A stretch of DNA of 64,000 nucleotides. Origin: Bacteroidales bacterium (lineage in GTDB: Bacteria > Bacteroidota > Bacteroidia > Bacteroidales > UBA932). The notes beneath the pieces are model-generated. The model searched no databases. It saw only the letters and a list, made by a program, of their open reading frames with translations, and had not been told where the DNA came from. The stretch covers positions 1 through 64,000 of the forward strand of contig JAFPWX010000019.1 in assembly GCA_017412645.1 (NCBI GenBank), given 5' to 3'. Shown piece after piece: positions 52,168 through 59,342 of the stretch. The position numbers were made by a program, and so were the translations under genes. How positions within the stretch are numbered: the stretch's first letter is position 1; the number at the start of each line of letters is the position of its first letter.

Positions 52168-53232
52168 ATGGATTTACGCAAGACTCTGGATTCGTATCCG
52201 CAGGTATTCGTGGTGTGCGACCGCACCGTCGAGGCCTTCGCCCGTCTTCTTGGCGATTACCCCACCCTTACGTTCTACGCCAGCGAGTCCACCAAGACTC
52301 CCGAAACGGCCGTAGAGATCTGTCGCTGGCTGCTTGAGCACGGGGCTGACCGCGACGCGCTGGTGATAGCCGTGGGCGGTGGGGTCACCACCGACCTCGT
52401 GGGCTTCGCTGCCTCCATCTACAAAAGGGGCATCCGTTACGCGAACGTGCCCACCACGCTTCTGGCCATGGTCGACGCCGGCCTGGGCGGCAAAACGGGC
52501 GTGAATCTGGACGACTACAAGAACATGCTGGGCAGCTTCCGTCAGCCGGAGTTCACCTGGCTCCTGCCCGACGTACTGCGCTCCCTGCCCCGTCGCGAAT
52601 TCCTTTCCGGAGCGGCCGAGATGCTCAAGACCTTCATCATCGATAATCGGGAAGACGGCTACGCGCGCACCGTAAAACTGCTGTCCGACTTCGCTGCCAC
52701 CGGCGTCTCTCCGGTCGATACCAGCGCGGGCCTCGAAGAACTCTCGGCCCTTATCAGCGCCGCTTCAGCGGTGAAGCAGGATATCGTCAGCCGCGACCCG
52801 CTCGAACGTGGCGAGAGGCGTGTGCTCAACCTCGGCCACACCTGGGCCCACGCCATCGAATGGTGGCAGCACCAGGCCGCCGGGGCTCCCGCCCGCCCCT
52901 ACACCCATGGCGAAGCCGTCGCCATCGGCATAATCGCCGCCGCCCGGAAGGCCGAAGAACTCGGCATCGCCGAAGCGCTGCCCGCTCCGTCGCCGGCGTC
53001 TTCCGCACCGTCGCCTTCCGCACCCCGCCGTCTCTCCGAAAAACTCGCCGCCGACTTCGCCGCCTGCGGCCTCCCGACCGAACTCCCGTGCAGCGAAGAC
53101 GAGCTCGCCGCAGCCATCGCCCGGGACAAAAAAGCCGAAGCCTCGAAGGGCTCCGGCTCAAAAACCGTGAACTACGTGCTGCCGGTTCGAATCGGCAAGG
53201 TAGTCATTAGCGCTGTCTCTCTTCCCAGTTGA
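52168..53232 (+). CDS. aroB: 3-dehydroquinate synthase
   Basis: 354 residues. Converts DAHP to 3-dehydroquinate, second step of the shikimate pathway, with NAD and a divalent metal. Motifs: VIAVGGGVTTDLVGFAAS, KRGIRYANVPTTLLAMVDAGLGGKTGVN, EMLKTFIIDN and RRVLNLGHTWAHAIE. After the metal-binding His region (THGEAVAIG) there is a low-complexity Pro/Ala/Ser stretch of about 20 residues (near 265-290) absent from most AroB. The last 26 bases overlap a convergent lipoprotein gene. Confidence 0.95.
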   Translation: MDLRKTLDSYPQVFVVCDRTVEAFARLLGDYPTLTFYASESTKTPETAVEICRWLLEHGADRDALVIAVGGGVTTDLVGFAASIYKRGIRYANVPTTLLAMVDAGLGGKTGVNLDDYKNMLGSFRQPEFTWLLPDVLRSLPRREFLSGAAEMLKTFIIDNREDGYARTVKLLSDFAATGVSPVDTSAGLEELSALISAASAVKQDIVSRDPLERGERRVLNLGHTWAHAIEWWQHQAAGAPARPYTHGEAVAIGIIAAARKAEELGIAEALPAPSPASSAPSPSAPRRLSEKLAADFAACGLPTELPCSEDELAAAIARDKKAEASKGSGSKTVNYVLPVRIGKVVISAVSLPS

Positions 53233-53680
53233 TCTTGGTCTCGTCTTCCGCGAGAACGTCGAGCTTTAACTTGTCGCCGCTTTCCTCGACGGCGTCTACG
53301 AGCACGTGAAGTCCGCCTTCAACTTCGGTGATTTTCACGGTTCCGCTCTTGATGACGGGATCGATGGAGTTGCCACCGTCCTGCGGGTTGAAAGACATGA
53401 AGAAGGGGCCCTTGAGGTCGGTCGTCTTGCCAACCCATGCGGCATCGAATCCGCCGTAGCCGTGAACGCCATGTTCGCCGCCCGCGTCAAGGTCGAAGTT
53501 GTAGTAGCCTCCGTCTTCCGCCTCATAAAGCTGCCACATGGCCAGCTCTACTTTCAAAGTGGTTCCACGGAGAGTCAGGGTGTTGCTGATCTTTGCGTCT
53601 TCCTTGTTGCATCCGCTCACTGAGAATACGAGCCCGGCCGCGCACACCAGACCAAGGATAATCGAGAATAATTTTTTCAT
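53207..53680 (-). CDS. Small lipoprotein, function unknown
   Basis: 157 residues. Signal MKKLFSIILGLVCAAGLVFSVSGC. Beta-rich body without recognised motifs (TTLKVELAMWQLYEAEDGGYY, SGTVKITEVEGGLHVLVDAVEES). Promoter TATATTTG on this strand at 53713-53720. Overlaps the aroB 3' end convergently. Confidence 0.7.
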   Translation of the reverse strand: MKKLFSIILGLVCAAGLVFSVSGCNKEDAKISNTLTLRGTTLKVELAMWQLYEAEDGGYYNFDLDAGGEHGVHGYGGFDAAWVGKTTDLKGPFFMSFNPQDGGNSIDPVIKSGTVKITEVEGGLHVLVDAVEESGDKLKLDVLAEDETKINWEERQR

Positions 53681-53712
53681 ATTGCTAGTGGTTAAATTAT
53701 TGTCACTTTCCG

Positions 53713-53720
53713 CAAATATA
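53713..53720 (-). promoter_or_regulatory. -7 element for the small lipoprotein gene
   Basis: TATATTTG on the minus strand, 32 bases before the ATG at 53680. Confidence 0.6.
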
Positions 53721-53743
53721 ACTATTTTTCAACAAGTTGCCCT

Positions 53744-53760
53744 ACTTCCCAATCGGGTTT
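53744..53760 (-). repeat. Direct repeat DR3, distal copy (remnant of the DUF1846 3' end)
   Basis: CTACTTCCCAATCGGGT, identical to 54919-54935. On the minus strand it reads PIGK plus stop, the end of the DUF1846 protein, with no gene attached. Confidence 0.7.
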
Positions 53761-53771
53761 TGGGATAGCTA

Positions 53772-54353
53772 TTACAGGAACCTGTATGCCAATTTGAATG
53801 CGAACATCATATAGGGGCGGCCTAATCCAATATCCATAACAAAACTGAGATTTTTGCCTATTGAAAAACAAGCTGGAGAAAACTGAAATGTGGGAATGAA
53901 TGATCCGTAACCGGCCGTGTCTCCGCGAAATATTTCGTTGAAACGACGGTATCTGACGCCAACCCCTACATTCAGATATACTCGCATATACTCATCACAG
54001 TAGTAATAGTACCTGAATCCAGGCAATAGATGAATGATAAACTCCCTTTCTTCCAGTGGATATGGTCCGCCGTTGAATAATCGATGCGAGTAGTTGCTAA
54101 AAGTGGAGAAAAAGATAGCGATATCTCTATTGGAAAAGACGTACCCGGCCTCTAAAGCGAATGTTGGGGTGGTGAATCCATCATCATCTGTGTTGATTTC
54201 ATCCAAAATGTACGGATTCATGTTAGCGTGATCATATAAGTTGGCCACACACATGCCGGCTTCAATCTCCCAATGCGGTTTATCTTGCTGGGCGATAGCA
54301 GCCGTTGTCCCTGCGACAAATAACAACAATGAGATGAGAATGCGGATCTTCAT
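53772..54353 (-). CDS. Outer-membrane beta-barrel-like protein
   Basis: 193 residues. Signal peptide MKIRILISLLLFVAGTTAAIAQ. Alternating aromatic/polar strands (WEIEAGMCVANLYD, ALEAGYVFSNRDIAIFFSTF, HLLPGFRYYYYCDEYMRVYLNVGVGVRYRRF, FAFKLAYRFL) and terminal Phe-Leu suggest a small porin-like barrel. Overlaps the upstream lipoprotein gene stop (ATGA). AT-rich compared with its surroundings and enclosed by the DR3 repeats. Confidence 0.7.
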   Translation of the reverse strand: MKIRILISLLLFVAGTTAAIAQQDKPHWEIEAGMCVANLYDHANMNPYILDEINTDDDGFTTPTFALEAGYVFSNRDIAIFFSTFSNYSHRLFNGGPYPLEEREFIIHLLPGFRYYYYCDEYMRVYLNVGVGVRYRRFNEIFRGDTAGYGSFIPTFQFSPACFSIGKNLSFVMDIGLGRPYMMFAFKLAYRFL

Positions 54354-54850
54354 TGCTGATACTCCTCTGCTGAATCACTACTACTCTCCCTTCTAAATTC
54401 ATCTAGGCGGAAGAATCCGTGTTTAACTATATAGGACTCCTTTGAGTTGCCTCCAGACAACTCGAACAGGGCCTCTACTCTTCTACTCGTAGGATTTAAA
54501 GTAAGAATTTCTGCAAAGCCTTCGAGCGAAACACCATCCTGATCCTCTCCAATTCTCGCTTTGGCTGGATATGTGTTGCCCTGAATGAGCGTGTCAGGGT
54601 CGGAAATCCACATGCGAAAACCAATTCTTGTGCCCTGCCACCCCATAGTCGCAGTCAAATACAGAGTCTGCTCATATGTGTTTTGCTTATTATATACATA
54701 GGGCTTGCGTTCGCCGCGATACGTGACCATAACATATTTCTTCCCGTTCATATTCATCCGCACTCCCTCATCTCCTGTAAAGGGATCCCAGTCATGATAA
54801 CATGAAACGGCAAAAAGCAACAGAAAAGCCAGAAATAGTTTATGGTTCAT
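54350..54850 (-). CDS. Small lipoprotein paired with the beta-barrel protein
   Basis: 166 residues from ATG at 54850, which starts the signal MNHKLFLAFLLLFAVSC; the longer frame has no signal. Body beta-rich (YVMVTYRGERKPYVYN, EQTLYLTATMGWQGTRIGFRMW, AEILTLNPTSRRVEALFELSGG), similar in style to lipoproteins that accompany small outer-membrane barrels. No family recognised. First gene of a two-gene cassette. Confidence 0.68.
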   Translation of the reverse strand: MNHKLFLAFLLLFAVSCYHDWDPFTGDEGVRMNMNGKKYVMVTYRGERKPYVYNKQNTYEQTLYLTATMGWQGTRIGFRMWISDPDTLIQGNTYPAKARIGEDQDGVSLEGFAEILTLNPTSRRVEALFELSGGNSKESYIVKHGFFRLDEFRRESSSDSAEEYQQ

Positions 54851-54918
54851 CACACTTATACGATGCAATACCCTATCCAACCGATGCATCCGCCTATGCT
54901 GACGTGTGGTCGGTAGCG

Positions 54919-54935
54919 CTACTTCCCAATCGGGT
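54919..54935 (-). repeat. Direct repeat DR3, proximal copy (3' end of the DUF1846 gene)
   Basis: CTACTTCCCAATCGGGT; includes the TAG stop and the last four codons of the DUF1846 gene. Identical to 53744-53760, 1175 bp away. Confidence 0.7.
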
Positions 54936-56379
54936 CGCAGGTAAGGCCCACGCCGAGCTTCTTGAACACCTTGTGGTCCACTTCGCTCAGCATCACGGTG
55001 CTGTGAACCTGACAGCCGCGCAGCAGCGGCAGCGCCTCGATGGCCTTGCGGCAGTTCTCGTCGAAGAGGCTCAGCATCGATATGGCAACCAGCACTTCGT
55101 CGGAATGCAGGCGGGGGTTGTGCCCGTGCAGATAGTTCACCTTCGTGCGCTGGATGGGCTCAATCATGTTCTGAGGGATGAGCTTTACGCTGTGCGGGAT
55201 GCCGGCCAGGTGCTTGGTGGCGTTGAGGATCAGTGCCGCGCTTGGGCCCAGAAGGGGACTGGTTTCCGCCGAGATGATGGTCCCGTCTTCCAGTTCGATG
55301 GCGGCCGACGCCACTCCGCTGGCCTCTTTCCGCTCGCGGGCTGCGGCGATGCATTTTCGGTAGCCCGTCTCGATGCCGGCCTGCTTGAGCAGCAGTGAAA
55401 TCTTGTTCACCTCGGTATCGGAACCGTGCGCGGTGGCGAGGTCGCACAAGGCGGCGTAGTATCGGCGGATCACCTCGTTCAGGGCGGCCTCGCAGCAGAC
55501 CTCGTCGTCGCTGATGCAGTAGCCCACCATGTTCACCCCCATGTCGGTGGGCGACTTGTAGGGATTCTCGCCGTAGATGCCCTTGAAGATGGCGTCCATC
55601 ACCGGGAAAATTTCGATGTCGCGGTTATAGTTCACCGCCTTCTCACCGTATGCTTCGAGATGGAAGGGGTCGATCATGTTCACGTCGTCCAGGTCGGCCG
55701 TAGCGGCTTCGTAGGCGATGTTCACCGGGTGCTTGAGGGGAAGGTTCCAGACCGGGAAGGTCTCGAACTTCGCATAGCCGGCCTTCACTCCACGCTGGTT
55801 TTCCTGGTACAGCTGGCTCAGGCACACGGCCATCTTCCCGCTGCCGGGCCCCGGGGCGGTGACCACCACGAGCGGCTTTGTCGTCTGAACAAAATCATTC
55901 TTGCCGAAGCCTTCGTCCGAGTCGATGAGAGCCACGTTCTGCGGATAGCCGGGGATGGTATGGTGGTAGTAAACCTTAATTCCGAGATGCTCCAGACGCT
56001 GCCGGTAGATGTCGGCGCCCGTCTGACCGTTATAGTGGGTGATGACGACGGAACTTACCTGCATTCCGCGGGTCAGAAATTCCTGCCTCAGGCGCAGTAC
56101 GTCCATATCGTAAGTGATGCCAAGGTCGCTGCGTATCTTGTTCTTTTCGATGTCCACGGCGCTCACCACGATGATCACCTCGAGGTCGTCCTTGAGCTGC
56201 ATGAGCATCTGCAGCTTGATGTCCGGCTCGAATCCCGGAAGGACGCGGCTTGCATGGAGGTCGTCGAAAAGTTTACCGCCCACCTCCATGTAAAGCTTGT
56301 CGCCAAAGCGGGCGATGCGCTCACGGATGTGTTCGCTCTGGATCTTAAGGTATTTCTGGCTGTCGAACCCGTACTTCAT
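54919..56379 (-). CDS. DUF1846 (UPF0371) family protein
   Basis: 486 residues, full length for the family. Signature segments: KYGFDSQKYLKIQSEHIRER at the start, SAVDIEKNKIRSDLGITYD, HYNGQTGADIYRQRLE, VVTAPGPGSGKMAVCLSQLY (P-loop-like) and PFHLEAYGEKAVNYNRDIE. Cytoplasmic and widely conserved in Bacteroidota and Firmicutes; biochemical role not established. Promoter TAACTTTG at 56405-56412. Confidence 0.93.
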   Translation of the reverse strand: MKYGFDSQKYLKIQSEHIRERIARFGDKLYMEVGGKLFDDLHASRVLPGFEPDIKLQMLMQLKDDLEVIIVVSAVDIEKNKIRSDLGITYDMDVLRLRQEFLTRGMQVSSVVITHYNGQTGADIYRQRLEHLGIKVYYHHTIPGYPQNVALIDSDEGFGKNDFVQTTKPLVVVTAPGPGSGKMAVCLSQLYQENQRGVKAGYAKFETFPVWNLPLKHPVNIAYEAATADLDDVNMIDPFHLEAYGEKAVNYNRDIEIFPVMDAIFKGIYGENPYKSPTDMGVNMVGYCISDDEVCCEAALNEVIRRYYAALCDLATAHGSDTEVNKISLLLKQAGIETGYRKCIAAARERKEASGVASAAIELEDGTIISAETSPLLGPSAALILNATKHLAGIPHSVKLIPQNMIEPIQRTKVNYLHGHNPRLHSDEVLVAISMLSLFDENCRKAIEALPLLRGCQVHSTVMLSEVDHKVFKKLGVGLTCDPIGK

Positions 56380-56404
56380 AGAATGTTTGCTTTTGTACGG
56401 GATA

Positions 56405-56412
56405 CAAAGTTA
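56405..56412 (-). promoter_or_regulatory. -7 element for the DUF1846 gene
   Basis: TAACTTTG on the minus strand, 25 bases before the ATG at 56379. Confidence 0.6.
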
Positions 56413-56494
56413 AGAATAATTCTGGTATTTCGTTATTCCCGTGACCTGTCCGGCTGTAGGCAGACAGGTGCCGCGGAGGGCAGATACCGGAGGG

Positions 56495-57829
56495 CTACAG
56501 CAGGTCAGCGATGAGTTCGTCGGCGACGAACCAGTCGCGCTCGGGGATGGGGCCGCGGTCGGTGCGGGCCAGCAGCATCACGGTCTCTTCGTGGATTTCC
56601 TCCTCCGTCAGAACCTCACGCCCTTCTTCGCCCCATCCCGTCGGCCGCCGGGAGTTCCACTTGCGGATTTCCCGGGGCACCCTGCCGTCACTGCCTTTGT
56701 CCTCTTCAGCTGCCCCCGCATTTTCGGCTGTTTTTGACGGAGCCCCCTCGTTTTTTGCAGGGGGGTCTGACGTTTTCGGCCCTTTTTGCTGGGGCAGCTT
56801 CTCCAGCGAATGCGCCCCGGGACCCAGGCCGACATAGGGCTGGCGGGTCCAGTAGGCCGAATTGTGCACGGCTTCGTGTCCCGGCAGGGCCCAGTTGGAG
56901 ATTTCGTAATGATGATAACCGGCGGCGGCAAGTTTCCGGCAGATGAGATCGTACTGCGCCCGGCACTCTTCGTCCGGGAGTTCGGCGACGCGGCCCTCGG
57001 CGATCATCCGCGCCAGGGCGCTGCCTTCCTCCACGCTGAGCTGATACGCGGAGATATGTTCCGGCCGCCATTCCAGCACTTCGTCCAGCGTGCGCTCCAG
57101 CATCGCGCAGTCCATCCCCGGAACTCCGGAGATCAGGTCGATGCTGAGAGATAGCCCTCCATCCCGTAATGGTCCCCCCTGTGCGAGATCCGGATGTTGC
57201 TCCCCGTCCTTGCAACTGAGTCGACCGTCATTTTTGGCCGATTTTGACGGTATCCCCCCATTTTCGGAGGGGGATACTGTCATTTTTGGCCATTTTTGAA
57301 GGTCGGCCCGCACGGAAGACAGTATCCGCCAGGCCTTCTGGGTGCCGTCGGCGGAGTGGCGGCGGTTCATCCAGCGGAGCATTCCGTCGTCCAGACTCTG
57401 CACCCCCATCGAGATGCGGTTCACGCCAAGCTCCAGCAATCCCTCCACGTACGAAGGTCCGCGCTCCACTATGTCTTCCGGATTTACTTCAACGGTAAAT
57501 TCCTCCCAGTCCCTGTCTGCCCCAGCCGAACCATCGGCCCCGTCTGCTAACGCCGCTCCCTCTACTTCCCGCAACTTCTCCACTATCCTCTGCAAACACT
57601 CCAGCGGCAGCACGGAAGGGGTTCCGCCGCCGATGTAGAGCGTGCGCACTGCGTAAGCCGCGACGATCTCGTCCCGCCTGGCGCGAATCTCCGCGCAGAG
57701 GTCGTCGGTGTATCGCCCGAACAGCGCTGCCTCCCGTTGGAGTTGGTCGCAGCACCCTCCGCAGACCTCCGAGTAGAAGTCGCAGTAGGTGCAGAAACTG
57801 CGGCAAAATGGGACATGAACGTAAATCAT
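56495..57829 (-). CDS. hemW: Radical-SAM HemW-like protein with two repeat insertions
   Basis: 444 residues from ATG at 57829 (MIYVHVPFCRSFCTYCDFYSE); a longer frame to 57946 is not conserved. CX3CX2C cluster motif at residues 9-16, GGGTPSVLP, EVNPED, NRISMGVQSLDDGMLRWMNRRH, DLISGVPG, HISAYQLSVEEGS and ISNWALPGHEAVHNSAYW follow the HemW order. HemW is a heme-binding relative of coproporphyrinogen dehydrogenase. Two in-frame R1 elements add about 27 residues each (near 176-202 and 346-371). The C-terminal winged region is shortened: ARTDRGPIPERD joins directly to FVADELIADLL, lacking some 40 residues. Confidence 0.9.
   Translation of the reverse strand: MIYVHVPFCRSFCTYCDFYSEVCGGCCDQLQREAALFGRYTDDLCAEIRARRDEIVAAYAVRTLYIGGGTPSVLPLECLQRIVEKLREVEGAALADGADGSAGADRDWEEFTVEVNPEDIVERGPSYVEGLLELGVNRISMGVQSLDDGMLRWMNRRHSADGTQKAWRILSSVRADLQKWPKMTVSPSENGGIPSKSAKNDGRLSCKDGEQHPDLAQGGPLRDGGLSLSIDLISGVPGMDCAMLERTLDEVLEWRPEHISAYQLSVEEGSALARMIAEGRVAELPDEECRAQYDLICRKLAAAGYHHYEISNWALPGHEAVHNSAYWTRQPYVGLGPGAHSLEKLPQQKGPKTSDPPAKNEGAPSKTAENAGAAEEDKGSDGRVPREIRKWNSRRPTGWGEEGREVLTEEEIHEETVMLLARTDRGPIPERDWFVADELIADLL
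56717..56790 (-). repeat. In-frame palindromic element R1, copy c (in hemW)
   Basis: On the coding strand encodes QQKGPKTSDPPAKNEGAPSK then TAENAG. Hairpin core GACCCCCC/GGGGGCTCC with CAAAAAGGGCCGAAAACG and CAAAAACAGCCGAAAATG flanks. Confidence 0.85.
57223..57304 (-). repeat. In-frame palindromic element R1, copy b (in hemW)
   Basis: The clearest copy. Two direct units, GTCATTTTTGGCCGATTTTG and GTCATTTTTGGCCATTTTTG on the plus strand, flank the hairpin TATCCCCC/GGGGGATA. Coding strand gives DLQKWPKMTVSPSENGGIPS then KSAKNDG. Outer ends GACCGTC and GAAGGTC are nearly inverted. Confidence 0.9.
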
Positions 57830-57858
57830 AGGGCGGGCTGGCCGGACGGCCGCGCAAA

Positions 57859-58320
57859 CTACTCCCCTTTGAAACGATATTCCAGCGAAGAAATCACGCG
57901 CACCGAGTCGCGGATGCGGCCTTCCACGTCGAACCCTCCCATGCAACGGGTGAAAACCAGACGGTCTTCATACATGTGAAGCAGACGCTGAACTTTTCCG
58001 CGAAGACGGAAGGAAAGGTTCTCGCCATCCTCCTTTTCCAACTCGTAGCCGCGCTCCGCCATGGCGGAAACGATGCCGTCGCGGATCTCGGAGAAGGCAC
58101 CCGGAGTCATCAGCCGGCGACGGCCATAACCGAGAGCAGGATAAAAAGCGGAGAATACCGCCATGATTCCCAATATCTTCCAGACACTCTCGGTGCCGCC
58201 CTTGAAAATCTGGTCCACGCTGTTGCCCACAAGGCCGAAGAGCGAAAGGGCAAACACGAACACTACCAGAATCAGGCTTAGGTACACGAAGTATTTTAAT
58301 GCGCGAACAATGTATTTCAT
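57859..58320 (-). CDS. Membrane protein, function unknown
   Basis: 153 residues. Two N-terminal hydrophobic segments (FVYLSLILVVFVFALSLFGLVG and ILGIMAVFSAFYPALGY), then a soluble part of about 85 residues (IRDGIVSAMAERGYELEKEDG, LSFRLRGKVQRLLHMYEDRLVFTR). Resembles hypothetical proteins of Bacteroidales. Thirty bases upstream of hemW, possibly co-transcribed. Its promoter TAAATTTG leaves four bases before the ATG. Confidence 0.72.
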   Translation of the reverse strand: MKYIVRALKYFVYLSLILVVFVFALSLFGLVGNSVDQIFKGGTESVWKILGIMAVFSAFYPALGYGRRRLMTPGAFSEIRDGIVSAMAERGYELEKEDGENLSFRLRGKVQRLLHMYEDRLVFTRCMGGFDVEGRIRDSVRVISSLEYRFKGE

Positions 58321-58324
58321 ACCG

Positions 58325-58332
58325 CAAATTTA
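58325..58332 (-). promoter_or_regulatory. -7 element for the 58320 membrane-protein gene
   Basis: TAAATTTG on the minus strand; four bases before the ATG, so leaderless. Divergent, almost touching the next promoter. Confidence 0.65.
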
Positions 58333-58333
58333 T

Positions 58334-58341
58334 TATTTTTG
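58334..58341 (+). promoter_or_regulatory. -7 element for the coiled-coil membrane protein
   Basis: TATTTTTG, 60 bases before the ATG at 58402; this argues against the longer open frame that begins at 58339 inside the element. Confidence 0.6.
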
Positions 58342-58401
58342 CCACTGGAAACCAAATCTGTAACGAGCCGTCCCGGACGGTTCAGCAAAACGATAAAAAC
58401 T

Positions 58402-59331
58402 ATGGCAGACGAAATCAAGAGGGAAGATCCCCTCGAAAGGCTCGAAAGAGAAGAAGCCGAACGTAAGGCCCGCGGCGGCAAACTCCGCACAACGGCTATC
58501 ATCCTGGCAATAGTAGCTGTCGCGCTGGCAGCCGCTCTCGCATACGTATACCTCCAGAAATCCAAACTCGTGGGCGAACTGGAAGAAGAAAAGGCAGACC
58601 TTACCGAACAGATCGTCGCCCTTCAGGCCGACTACGACAGTCTCTCCAGCGACTACGAGGTCATCAACTCCCAACTCGACTCCTCCCGTGAAGAGGTGGC
58701 CCAGCTGGTGGACCGCATCAAGCGCACTCAGGCCGTCGACCGCGCCAAGATCCGTCAGTACGAAAAAGAGCTTGGCACTCTCCGCAGCATCATGCGCAGC
58801 TATGTCGTGCAGATAGATTCTCTCAACACCCTCAACCATAAGCTCACCGTGGAAGCCGCCAACGCCCGCAAGGAAGCCGCCGAGGCCGGCCGTCGCAACG
58901 AAGAGCTCACGGCCCAGGTCACGAGTTACAAGGAGCAGGTCGCAGTGGGCTCCAAGCTCAAGGCTCGCGGCATCACCCTCCAGGCCTACAACGGCTCCGA
59001 CAAGGTCACCGACCGCAGCAGCCGTATCGTCCGCATGATGGTGAGCCTCATCCTGAGCGAGAACGACCTCACCCCGAAGGGCCCGGTCCGCGTGTACGTA
59101 AGGGTTAAGGATCCCGAGGGCAACCTGCTGCTCGATGGCACAGGAGCCAGCTTCACTGTGGCAGGCGAAGCGCTTGCAGCCACGGCTTCCCGCGAAGTCG
59201 ACTACACCGGAGCAGACGTGGAGATGTCCATCTATGTGAACAATATCCCCGAGTATCACAAGGGAGTGTACAGCGCCGAAGTCTACACGGTTCAGGGCCT
59301 TCTTGGCAAGGCGGAAGTATTGCTGCGCTAA
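58402..59331 (+). CDS. Membrane-anchored coiled-coil protein
   Basis: 309 residues from ATG at 58402. Charged cytoplasmic N-terminus, one transmembrane helix (TTAIILAIVAVALAAALAYVYLQ, about 29-51), a long coiled coil (LVGELEEEKADLTEQIVALQ to about residue 190), then a beta-rich C-terminal domain (VRVYVRVKDPEGNLLLDG, GVYSAEVYTVQGLLGKAEVLLR). Typical Bacteroidales protein of unknown role; topology places the coiled coil in the periplasm. Confidence 0.8.
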   Translation: MADEIKREDPLERLEREEAERKARGGKLRTTAIILAIVAVALAAALAYVYLQKSKLVGELEEEKADLTEQIVALQADYDSLSSDYEVINSQLDSSREEVAQLVDRIKRTQAVDRAKIRQYEKELGTLRSIMRSYVVQIDSLNTLNHKLTVEAANARKEAAEAGRRNEELTAQVTSYKEQVAVGSKLKARGITLQAYNGSDKVTDRSSRIVRMMVSLILSENDLTPKGPVRVYVRVKDPEGNLLLDGTGASFTVAGEALAATASREVDYTGADVEMSIYVNNIPEYHKGVYSAEVYTVQGLLGKAEVLLR

Positions 59332-59342
59332 AATAGAGAGAG

